Shown here: piece after piece, positions 33,950-44,300 of the stretch | Numbering within the stretch: position 1 is the stretch's first letter | How the letters are laid out: every line of letters starts with the position of its first letter | Origin: Arthrobotrys musiformis | Taxonomy: Eukaryota; Ascomycota; Orbiliomycetes; Orbiliales; Orbiliaceae | Assembly (NCBI GenBank): GCA_036971715.1 | Contig: JAVHJL010000002.1 | Coordinates: forward strand, 2,946,501 to 3,010,500 | Direction: 5' to 3' | Length of the DNA stretch: 64,000 nt | Notes under the pieces: model-generated | Told to the model about the DNA's origin: nothing | The model's input: only the letters and a program-made list of their open reading frames with translations | Databases searched by the model: none | Position numbers and translations under genes: made by a program

Positions 33950-36384
33950 TTACACAACTTGACTGCCGCTGATAACTCGTCCTCTAATCTCGTTTCCGCC
34001 GCCTCCAAACATATGGCCGAAATCTGCGCCAGAATTGCTAACGACTCTGGTCTTGGTTTCCTTCTCCCGTTCCCTCTCCTTCTCTCTCTCGTCGCGCAAC
34101 TCTCTCAAACTCTTTCTCCGGCCCTTATCCATCTTCTTAACTCTAGGCCTGTCTTCATTGGAGCTGTACCCTCCTTGCTGACTTTTAGCCAATTGAGCTT
34201 GGATCTGTTGCTGCTTCTTTTCCCAGCTAGTGCTTCTACCTGGAGAGTTCTGCGCGAGGGTATCATACTTCTTCTTCTTGCTGGCAGCGTTGGAGTTTGG
34301 AGGGGTGCCCTTGGTAGGCGATGAAGGAGTGGAGTTAATTGGAGTCATCAATCCGGCATTATGGTTGGAGTTTCCGCCTTTGGAATACGAGCTGGGCCCG
34401 AAGTTATCAGCCAACCTTGTGCCGGAGACGCCAGACTTTGTGGGGCTCATTTGTGGCGGTGTCAAACTGGTTTGGGGTGGAGGACGGGCATAACTTCCAA
34501 GGACGCCATTCACAGCTTTTGGAGGAGAACCAGAAGCTGTATTTGCTCTACCATATGGGATGCGACCGATAGAGTTTCTGTGCTGATGATTGGGGCTGGC
34601 CTTCGTTGGGGAACCAGGTGCAGAGCGGTTATTGGGGAAAGAGAGTGGACGGGGGGAAAGATCAGTGGCGAAAGTCCCGAGAGTACCCAATGAACCCAAA
34701 GTCGGGGCGATACCAGGCGGAGTAGACATATGGTGGGGATTGAGACCAAAGCTGTTGCGATTAGGGTTAGATTGCGGCATGCTGGATACAACCGAAGGAG
34801 CCGTGGCGGTGGAAATGCTGCCAGCATAGGAGGAAATCTGGGGAGGCTGATCCGGTAGTCCAGTGGTATGAGATGGGGCACGGCCAAAAGTGTTACGGGA
34901 GACATGAGGGTCACCGCCAAAAGTCGAAGTGCTATGTGCATCGTTGTCACTTTGAGAAACAGCACTGTACCTAGAATCTCGACCATTGCCGAAGCTAGGG
35001 AATGCACTACCAAGGTTTGACTGAAGATTAGAGGCTGTCCACCATTCGGCTGGTCTCTGTTTGTAAGTTTGGCGCGGTGGGCGTGGCGGGGTGCTCGGGC
35101 CGTTGTCGTGATCGGAGTAGTAGCCCATGCTCTTATTCTTGCGATGTCCTGGTGAGTTTGGTGCAGATTTTGATTGATCCTGGGACCTTCGTCTTGTATC
35201 TCCGTATTCTCCAAACTTGTGAGGTGGTGGCAAAAGGGGTGCATCACTTGTAATATGTGGAGCGCCGGAGAGATCCAAAGCACTCTTGGTATAAGGATCA
35301 GAATCTTCCTTAGTAAACTCCCAGTTGAGAGAACCGTTCTTGGTGCGGATTTCGAGGAACGGAACAGCGCGCTTGGGGGAAACGTCACGAGAAGCCGGCT
35401 TTTCAAAAGAATCAGAAGACGAGTTTGAGGACTTCGAGAAACGCTTGCTAGATGGCCGCGTAGTCAAAGATGTGTAGGTAGTATCATCAAGTGGGTTCAT
35501 ATCCGGTGGGAGATGGGAGATGCGGCGGAAGGTTACGGCGATGTAAAGTCCCAATAGCACGGTAATAACCATTAGACCACTAGAATCGTATCGAATTAGT
35601 TGGTTCCCATGGACACGTATATGTCTGTGTAATATTAGGGCATGTGAGACTTACCCTCCCGCGCAAGTTGTGATAAAGGAAATGAAAACCATGAGTTCAC
35701 TGAAGTCGCTGCTGTCCTTGTTCAAAACGCTGACCCAGTTATCTGGGTTATTTGGATTCGCGATCATCTGTGCACGCTGCTGCCATGTCCATAGACCGAT
35801 GAAAACGTAAAACGGTATAATGCAACAATCGCACCCGACGGCGAAAAGGGCATACCCCGCGGATGATAATGGTGGTCGTTCCTTCGGATCTCTTGCGTTA
35901 TGGTAGATGGAGTAGACTATATGGAGAATTGCCACACCAGGCTGCAGATTTCGCAATTAGATCATGTCGCGACTCGTATTCTAGTAGTTAGAGCAAGACT
36001 TACTGGTATTCTCATAATCCACCCATTGATTGTATCCATTCCCCTCAGAGTTATCAGAAGGACAACCAAGCCGATAGCAGCCACCAATTGCAATAATCTT
36101 GCCACAAGCATCAGCCATCTGCAGGCCTTCAAAGCAACTATTGTGCGCTTTGCCATTTGAATATTGGCCTGTCGCTTGAGGTGTTTCTCCATGGACATTC
36201 CGGCGGGGACATGATATTTCCCCACAGGCACCGCTTCGATATACTGGCCACTGATCGGTCTCTTCTTTGGAGGGGGGTTTTGAGCGGCTTCCTGAACCGC
36301 CTTTGGATTGAAGTCTGCAGAAAAGCCTGGGATATGCTGCGGCGGACTGTAAAAGGAATTACGAGGCGTCGGATCGGACCCCAT
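33950..36384 (-). CDS. Four-TM MARVEL-like membrane protein with long disordered tail, 765 aa
   Basis: The model complement(join(33950..35579, 35655..35941, 36004..36384)) has two GTAAGT donors and closes in frame. Residues 1-85 are polar. TM1 is about 90-115 (WLMLVARLLQLVAAIGLVVL), TM2 about 128-145, TM3 about 160-185 (GYALFAVGCDCCIIPFYVFIGLW), and TM4 about 210-240 (LMVFISFITTCAGGGLMVI). This spacing fits MARVEL or Sur7-like plasma-membrane proteins of fungi. The remaining 520 residues are Ser/Pro/Asn-rich and disordered, ending in a basic, heptad-like stretch (RRKSLRELRDEREKERER). Such tails usually face the cytoplasm and are phosphorylated. The family call rests on topology only. The large overlapping frame at 34510-35406 is a shadow. 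Confidence 0.82.
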
Positions 36385-37378
36385 TGTTGAGGTTTATATA
36401 CTGCTAGCCAGCAGCCGAAATACAATCAAATGTATCGACCGCGCGCGCTTTGAATTTTCGTTAAAAAAAAGGAAGTACCGAAAGAATGATATCCGAACGC
36501 AGCGCTGAAGTCTTAAAACGAAATGGTAAGTAGAACGAGAAAGGCAACTGGTGTCGATACCGGCGGGTTAGTCTACCGTCTACAGTCTGCTATGGTCTTA
36601 AGGGCATACTAACCTCTCGGGAACAGCCTTGCGAAGGACAGATGCATCCGTCAACTAGCATGGGACGACCTGCCTGGCATGTCCCTTCTATACTTCATAT
36701 TAATATTATCGTCCGCCCCGAACTAGCGCCCCGCATTGCATTGTTTACTGTCGGCGGCCTGGCTTGGCCGTCGGCAGGCTGCGTCACAACGGGGTTGTTT
36801 TGGGACGTGGTAGTTGGCACGGAAACAACCGCTTAACACCCGCTTTGGGTCGCATATGTAACCACGTTGGATGTTGTGCCGTACAACACGTCAACCCAGA
36901 CTGGGACGCTAGCAAAGGATCCCGGTTCAAATTCAGCTGTTGCTGCAGGACAGTGATCTGATGTGGGCCTGTCGGTGGATATAAGCCCCATTCTGACCTC
37001 ATACCAATGGCTGAGATCTGTTCCTAGAGGTTGTTTCAGTTTAATCTCATTTTTCTATAGCAACTCGCCAGTCTTTACACGAGTTCGCGGAGTTAATCCA
37101 GGACTCGACAGCGTTTTCCAAATCTCGACTCGCTCTGATGGTGTTTTGACTCGGTAATAGCGTGAAACCCGATATTTCTTCTGTCTTTGCTAGCTAGCAC
37201 TAGGCTCTACGCAGATAGATCTCCCAAGCTTCATTTCAACTCGCTTTATTTTTAATTTATCTTTGTTATTGTTTTCCAAAGCAAGCACCTAAATTCCGTC
37301 CAATATCGAGCATTAAGGACAAATCCGGCTAGCTAATTCTTGTGTAGCACTTGAAGACAACGCACAAAATACAACAAG
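36385..37378. other. Divergent promoter region, nothing else recognised
   Basis: These 994 bp separate the starts of the MARVEL-like gene (minus) and the archaemetzincin gene (plus). A GGTTCAAATTC at 36925-36935 looks like a tRNA T-loop, but its flanks do not pair. No gene is recognised. Confidence 0.55.
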
Positions 37379-38788
37379 ATGCCACCTAAAAGAGCTTGCC
37401 AACACACAAAGCTTCACCTCACCACTTCTCCCCATGCGGTCGAAGCAGGTTACACACACCCGACTACGTCTGTTCTCTCTAAAGCTACTACAACTGCTCG
37501 CAAAATAACCACACCTGCCCCACCACCCACAACTTTCCCGGCACCCCTTGTCCTTCCCGACGATGACCTCTCCCTTGACCCAAAATACCCGCCACAGTCC
37601 CTTCTAAGCTGGAAACGTCTAAAAGAGAGGAACCCAATAACTTCAACCCGTAACAAAATATACTATTTAAACCTACCCGTTCGATCATCAGAGGCTCCAG
37701 ACTTTCAATCATGGGCTATACCAGTAAATCCTGAAACAAAGGCTCAAATTCTCGGAATGCCAAGCCCAGAATGGGGAGACGTAGTAGGCTACCTCTCAAC
37801 TTTCTTTCATCCAGTAGAACTAGTGGAGTACCCATCCATAACCACGATATCAAAATGGTCTTCAAAATCCAAGTTATTGGCCATGTCAACATCCTCTTCT
37901 CGTAATGCAGTTCAACTTCGCGCGAGGCCCTCGCCAGACGGACCTGAGACCTCGTTATATACTCATCAACTGAGTTTACTCGATATCCTTGATTTTGCGA
38001 TCGAGATTTTACCCGAGGACGCATATACGCTCATAATATTCACCCGGCACGATTTATACGAGGGCGATGATGATGACTTCTGTATTGGACGGGCGTTCGG
38101 TGGGAGTAGAGTATGCGTTGTAAGTTCGGCGCGGTACCACCCTTTCTCCGAGGAGCTAGCCGGAGTCGGTAGCGATGAATTCGGAGGCAAGGGGCACGAC
38201 TGGCCTGGTAGTCACTGTGCAGAGTTCGTTCAGCAAATGTGTCAAGAGTCAGGGGAGCCATCTAGGAAGAAAAAGAAAACAAAAGCCACCAAAGAAGAAG
38301 CGGTCGATGGTACTCTCCAGAAGACACCAATGTACAGGGCTATTATGGCACATACATCAGAAAACTCGATTGGGGTTAAACATCGCGAATATCAAAGAAG
38401 TATTTGGCTTTCCCGCATATGTAAAACGGCCTCTCACGAGCTGCTGCATTGTTTCGGAATCGATCACTGCACATACTACGCCTGCATGATGCAGGGGACT
38501 ACTAGTATTCTAGAGGATACGCGACAACCATTCTACCTATGCCCCGTTGATCAAGCCAAGGTCAAGGAGGCGCTTGCGGGCAAAGATGAAAGTATTGGCA
38601 ATTTATCGAAAGAACAGTGGGAACTTGAGTGGTGCAATAGGATGAAAACATACTGCGATGGGATCGCGGCGAGGCCTCTATCTATGGGGTGGAGACCAAT
38701 GATAGCTTGGCTAGATGGAAGAGTTGAAGAGCTTGAAAAGGTAACTAGGGCGGGGGCAACAGAAGGAGATCCCATAGAGATCGATTGA
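37379..38788 (+). CDS. Archaemetzincin-like zinc metalloprotease (M54)
   Basis: An intronless 469-aa frame. The catalytic motif H353-ELLH-CFGIDHC is the archaemetzincin signature, with zinc ligands His353, His357 and His363 and the general base Glu354. It is followed by Cys364, Cys369 and CMM, then LCPVD at 388-391. In the family the second zinc site uses four Cys ending in CxxC. Here the last position is Asp391, so that site is either CCC-D or weaker. The N-terminal third is Pro/Thr-rich, and the core begins near YYLNLPVRSS. AMZ proteins are intracellular aminopeptidase-like enzymes with poorly known substrates. There is an insertion of basic Lys-rich sequence (RKKKKTKATKEE) before the motif. 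The family is clear; activity is likely. Confidence 0.9.
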   Translation: MPPKRACQHTKLHLTTSPHAVEAGYTHPTTSVLSKATTTARKITTPAPPPTTFPAPLVLPDDDLSLDPKYPPQSLLSWKRLKERNPITSTRNKIYYLNLPVRSSEAPDFQSWAIPVNPETKAQILGMPSPEWGDVVGYLSTFFHPVELVEYPSITTISKWSSKSKLLAMSTSSSRNAVQLRARPSPDGPETSLYTHQLSLLDILDFAIEILPEDAYTLIIFTRHDLYEGDDDDFCIGRAFGGSRVCVVSSARYHPFSEELAGVGSDEFGGKGHDWPGSHCAEFVQQMCQESGEPSRKKKKTKATKEEAVDGTLQKTPMYRAIMAHTSENSIGVKHREYQRSIWLSRICKTASHELLHCFGIDHCTYYACMMQGTTSILEDTRQPFYLCPVDQAKVKEALAGKDESIGNLSKEQWELEWCNRMKTYCDGIAARPLSMGWRPMIAWLDGRVEELEKVTRAGATEGDPIEID

Positions 38789-39662
38789 AATTAAAGCTAG
38801 AGTAGAGAATAAAATCGAAGAACTACATGTTGTACCAGGTCCGGTAGTTAAACTATCCTATACGCCCTAATCGGGCGGGAGTTTTCGAAAGTGCCGAGCT
38901 GCGAACTTGGAATCTTCGACCGCGAATGTCTTCCTTGGCATGAGCAGATTATAAATATTCGGAATGCAGTACTAAGCTCGTCTTAGAAGTAGCTACCGAG
39001 AAATAGCATCCTCTCTAAGCGAAGCTTCCTTTGACATCGAGGCCACAAATATAGATCTCGAACACTATTTATAACAGGGTATGATATTTTTATTTCCACG
39101 GTATGCTGGAACACAATCCAAATGTATTAATGATTATAGATTTGTATGAGTATACGTGTACAATTATTTATAACGCTAAATTTAAATATAATGTTGGAGA
39201 GATTGATTTGGAACCTGAGTTCAAAGTCTCTTCATACCAAACATCATGTAACCCAAAACTCTAATATCAATAAACTTCGAGGCCCTTCGCACTTCGGACG
39301 TTTGAGTCACAGACACCACATCTACGTAGCCCCCCTCTAAATAAAACACCCTCACATTCGTTCTAGACACATATAGACTCTCTCCCATCGATGAAGGTGT
39401 TTTGTAAGCAGTACCCACTCCCATAAGCCGGATTCGTCACCTCGGAGACTTCTTCGGAAATTAAGTCACAAAGGCCAGAAACACCCATATCGACAAACAC
39501 CGTCTACATACCCATAGACTAACAGCTGGGTCCCTATAAATACTGCCTTCTTAGAGTGTACCCCCAAATCTACAATATCGAACACCCAAATCACCCCGAA
39601 AACAATCCGTATACCACCAAACGAACCTATTTAAATACCATTAACTCACCCACTCCTTCCAG
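38789..39662. other. Intergenic, nothing recognised
   Basis: These 874 bp lie between two plus-strand genes. Only short overlapping frames are present. The right end should hold the promoter of the flavoenzyme gene. Confidence 0.55.
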
Positions 39663-40715
39663 ATGGCCTCTAAAACCCTTTTCGATACAATCATAATCGG
39701 CGGCGGTCCTGGCGGATTAAGCACCGCACTCGGTCTCTGCCGTCAATCCCGCACCTGCCTGGTAATCAGTCACAAAGTATTCCGTAACGACGGAATAGAA
39801 GCCTCGCATGCCGTACTGGGACATGACCACACCCATCCCCAAGAAATATGGGCCAAATCCCGGCAGCAGATAGATCGCTACGGCACGACGTCGTACGCCG
39901 AAGACGAGATCGTTTCCGCGAAGCAACAAGAACTACCGCAGTGGAACGGCCACAAGGGGTTTTTGGTCAAAAGCAAGAGCGGTAATAGCTGGCTGGGGAA
40001 AACTTTGGTACTGGCCATGGGAGTTAGAGACATTTTCCCAGCAATCGAGGGGTATAAAGAAAACTGGCCGCGGAATATATACCAATGTCTATTCTGTGAC
40101 GGTTGGGAGCGAAGGAATACCAACAAGGCTGTGCTGGCCGTGCCAATGGGTGACGGAATGTTCCCTTCCATGATGGCCAGCATGTCCCTCGGAATGAACA
40201 AAGAGAAAAACGACGACGGGTCGGCGAAGGTCACCATTCTAACGAACGGAGCTTTCGACCTTGGAGCAGCGAATTTCGAGCCGTCCGTTGTAAACCGACT
40301 AAAGGCCGTTATGGCCCGTGGTGTTAAAATCGACCAGCGCAAGATAATAGCACTCGAGAACTCCGGAGAATCGGCAGAAGGAGTAAACGTGCGGCTCCAA
40401 GACGAAAACGGAAAGGAGGAAAAACTCCATTTCGGATTTATCGTGCATAAGCCTCGAACCGAACTTAACGGTCAGGATATAATCGAAGAGCTAGGGGTGG
40501 AAACAGAGAAGACACCACACGGGGACGCTATCAAGGTCATTGCTCCATTCCAAGGCACGAACATCCCTGGCCTGTTCGCAGCCGGGGATAGTGGGGTCCA
40601 AATGACGCATGTGACCACTGCAATGGTATCAGGCGTAACTGCAGCAGGCGGTATTGTGCATTACTTGAACGGATTGGATGATGGAGATGCACTTGCTGCA
40701 GAAGGCTTGGAGTAG
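39663..40715 (+). CDS. Thioredoxin-reductase-like FAD/NAD(P) dithiol oxidoreductase (GliT-type fold)
   Basis: An intronless 350-aa frame. The FAD-binding Rossmann motif IIIGGGPGGLSTALGL sits at residues 10-25. A redox-active Cys142-x2-Cys145 in CLFCDGWE replaces the CATC of classical thioredoxin reductases. A second FAD motif, GLFAAGDSGV, lies near 300, and MTHVTTAMVSGVTAAG closes the fold. This arrangement fits the fungal group that includes thioredoxin reductase relatives and GliT-like disulfide-forming oxidases. The NADPH-binding GxGxxA motif is poor (VPMGDGMFPSMMA), which favours an oxidase over a reductase, as in GliT. No gliotoxin- or ETP-like biosynthetic neighbours are present. The substrate is unknown; a small-molecule dithiol is possible. 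Confidence 0.85.
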   Translation: MASKTLFDTIIIGGGPGGLSTALGLCRQSRTCLVISHKVFRNDGIEASHAVLGHDHTHPQEIWAKSRQQIDRYGTTSYAEDEIVSAKQQELPQWNGHKGFLVKSKSGNSWLGKTLVLAMGVRDIFPAIEGYKENWPRNIYQCLFCDGWERRNTNKAVLAVPMGDGMFPSMMASMSLGMNKEKNDDGSAKVTILTNGAFDLGAANFEPSVVNRLKAVMARGVKIDQRKIIALENSGESAEGVNVRLQDENGKEEKLHFGFIVHKPRTELNGQDIIEELGVETEKTPHGDAIKVIAPFQGTNIPGLFAAGDSGVQMTHVTTAMVSGVTAAGGIVHYLNGLDDGDALAAEGLE

Positions 40716-41347
40716 TGGCTTCCTTGGGTTGCAACATATGTTGCCTGTTATACGTTGATATATTACCATATCCTGGAATCCCGTAGGATTCATGCATTTT
40801 GATAATCTAGACTTACATAACAATGTCACTTTTTGTCAATGTACCTACATGCATGTGTATTTACATAGGTATTCACCGAAATAAACCACCCCAGAAGTGC
40901 AAATTTGTGGCCCGTGGGCCTGTCCACAACCGACGGGTAGTTCCGCCCATGTCTCTCGTTCGAATTCGCGAAGCCTTAAAGTTCGGATGTGTTACACAGA
41001 TAAGACCAAAACTGCATGGATTCAACGACGAGCCAAGATCCAATTGAGTCAAACCCTGCATCAACAATATTCGAATCCAGAGCGGGGAGCCAAATTCGAG
41101 GCTTAGATATGTTGACCATTAGTTTTTCGTGTAAGCATGATATGATGAAGACTGTATTTGCGCGCGCAACCCCACCTAAAATACACTACGTAGCTACGTC
41201 TATCAAGAACATTCCGTCGAGCTCAGGTACCTTTCGTCCCGAATCTTGCATATCGTAAATTCTCCAAAAAGGCTACGTCACACGAGCCCCGAGCGATACT
41301 GGACCTCGCACGAATCGCGGCAGCCGGCAGTATATGCAATAGTCAAC
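40716..41347. other. Intergenic, promoter region of the NLR-like gene
   Basis: These 632 bp contain only short overlapping frames on both strands. The frame open from 41246 is the NLR frame itself upstream of its likely start. No RNA gene was recognised. Confidence 0.5.
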
Positions 41348-44300
41348 ATGGATCCTCTCAGTGTCACGGCAAGCATCATTGCTGTCGTCCAAGCTTCAAC
41401 CGCAGTCATATCATACTGTATTAAATTCAGCTCACAGATGAAGGGCGCGGAGCAAGAAATTTTGCAAGTCATCTCAGAACTCAAGACCTTGCGAGACTTA
41501 CTAGAAAAAGTCAGCGAAGTTCTACCAGAAGACGATAGACCGGAAAACGCCAAGGTTAGCGGGTTGTACCTTGCCTTACAGACAACCTGGGCCATCGTTA
41601 GCGATATCTCTGGCCGACTATACCCTCTCTTACAGGGGGGGTTCAAGAGCAAGCTGAAATGGCCATTCAAAGGGGAAGCTATCAAAGAGAAACTGGAGAA
41701 GCTCCAAAATCAAAAGTCAACACTGCAACTGTTTCTTGCCGCCCAGCAACAGAAACACATCACTGAGATATCAAAAAATACGACCAATTTAGTTGATAAG
41801 GCTAAAGAGGAGCGCCGAATCAATATCTTGAATTGTATAAAACCAGCGACCCGGAACAAAACCATAAAACTTCCCGGGAGCGTCACGAGCCAGAGACTTG
41901 CAGTTGGGTCTTCAAGCTAGACAGTTTCAAATCTTGGATTTCCGGAGATGGTGAATCTTTGTGGATCCATGGAATTCCGGGTGCTGGAAAAACGATCATA
42001 TGCTCTACAATCATCGAGCATGTGAGGACGCTAAGAGCCCCGCCAAAGGTCGTTTATTACTATTTTGACTTCTCGGACACTAGAAAACAGTTACTTAGCG
42101 GCTTCTTTCAATCGGTGATCTACCAACTCATTGTGGCCACCCCGGAGATTCCCGAGGTTGCAGCCAATCTGTACGAAGAGTATCGTGGGCTCCAACAACC
42201 AGGATGTGATGAATATCTAGAAGTTTTTATGGCAATCGCCGCCAAAAAAGGAGTATTTGTCATCATAGATGCGATTGACGAATGCTCTAAGGCAGAAAGA
42301 TCGGATTTCTTTCGGATCTTTGTGGATAACCTGGAATCCAAGGTCAACTTACTGATAACGAGTCGACGGGAACCGGATATAGAGAAAGCACTAAGTGGTA
42401 GATTTACTCATAGTGTATCAATCGAGGGCCACACGGTGGATGAAGACGTTAGAAGACATGTCTCAAATGCTATGGCGACTGATCCAACCTTTCAGAAATG
42501 GGCATCCGCAGCTGTCAAAATCGAGGTTCTAGATAGGATTGTTGCGGGGTGTCATGGGATGTAAGAACACATTCATATTTATTGGAGGGAGGCTTTATAC
42601 TGACGTGCGTATTTGTAGGTTCCGTTGGGCGGTTTGCCAACTCGAAGTCATGAAAAACTGCTCCAATCTAAGGGCGATTCGCGTGGAACTAGGGAGGATG
42701 CCAAAAACTCTCGATCAAACCTATGACCGAATTTTACAAGGTATACCAGAGATGCACAGAACCTTTGTCGAGTCAGCTCTCCGGTGGTTGGTGTTTTCGG
42801 AGAGGCCGCTTCTACTCGATGAACTTGGAGAAGCCGCTGTCATCGACCCCGAATTTGGTCCTTTTAACGCTGATGATAGCAGATTCCTGGACCCCAAAAA
42901 GATATTAGAGCTCTGCGGCTCTCTGGTCGTCTTAGGAGAGAAAAAGTATACCCGAGAGCTTCATTTCTCTAATGATTGGTTATTTTTCAAACTTAGGAAT
43001 CAACATTACACCCAGTATGATCAAGGCAACTTCCCTGATCATTCCTATATAACTGTTAGTCTTAGCCACTACTCTGTTAAGGAGTACCTGACATCTGAAA
43101 GGCTCCAAAAGGGACCGCTTTCGGGTTACTTCATGGCGCAAGGGCTCTCACATCGCTTCTTAACACAGTGCGCGATTCTATACCTTCAAGGTTTAAGCCA
43201 CGGCCACGAGGTGGAAGGTTTCGAGATCGGCGAAAAAGAATTCCACGAATATCCCTTGCTCGAATACTGTGCAGTGAACTGGATGAAGCATTTCCGTAAA
43301 GGCGATATCGACCCAGATTGCATAGATCTTTTGATGGAATTTTTTGACGATTCGAAACCTGGGGCGTATATGAATTGGCTGCTTTCGTACGAGCCGGATA
43401 TAGACTGCGGGACTTATCCCCCGGGCGTATACCACCCTCGGCGTTTTCCCGGAAATCTGGGGAGTTTCCCTACGCCTCTGTATTGGGCTGCATGGCTGGG
43501 CAGCGTTGATATAGCCATAAGGCTTATCGATAATGGTGCGGATGTGGAGGGATCAGATAGGGGATTCCTCGGATCCCCATTGAGTGTAGCGTCATATTAT
43601 CGATTTGAAGATCTGGTGCGACAACTTATCGAAAGAGGCGCAGATCCGAATGGAAAGGGGGGGTACATGGGGACTGTCTTGCAATCAGCTGCCGTCGGTG
43701 GGTCCCATGAAGTTGTCAAGTTACTTGTGAAGGCAGGTGCGGACTTCAACAAGATCGGGGGCCAATGGAATACGGCCCTTGTCGCAGCTGCCAGGCACGG
43801 TCACGATAAAATAGTATCCTACTTGCTCGAGCTCGAGCCTCCGCCCGATATCACTCTTCAATCTTCTGCACTCAGCTATGCACTGTATCAAGCAGCTCTG
43901 GCCGGTGACATTAAAATTACCAATCGACTGCTCAATGCAGGTGCTGATATCAACGAAGTTGGACCGGATGGCACGGCTCTCTACGCTGCTTGTTCAAACG
44001 GCTCGATTAAATTGGTCCAGATGCTGCTCAGACGAGGCGCTGATGTTAACAAGGCCGGTGGCAAAGGAGGAGGGAATTGCCCGCTAATCGCAGCGGCGGG
44101 AGCGGGGGATGCGGAACTCGTTCGGGTCCTTCTACGCGCTGGTGCTGACGTGAATGCACAACCGACTTTCAATGCGCGGGAAAAGGGTGCCTCTGCTTTA
44201 GAAGCTGCGATACGAAGCAAGAGCCTAGAGACTTTCGAAACCATACTTAATGCCGGGGGTGATCCGAATCTGCAGGGCGATTATCCTAACGGGCTATACG

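Noticed and set aside
34510..35406. 298-codon minus-strand frame inside the MARVEL-like gene
   Set aside because: It lies in another frame of the Ser/Pro/Asn-rich tail and has no motif; it is a shadow of the biased coding sequence.
36900..36960. tRNA-like T-loop GGTTCAAATTC
   Set aside because: The bases flanking the loop do not pair as a T stem, and no A-box or acceptor stem is found at the right distance.
41716..41807. Computed intron that would bridge the first NLR frameshift
   Set aside because: It uses a GTCAAC donor, removes a conserved helix and replaces the ERR..IL block typical of this family; a missing base explains the sequence better.
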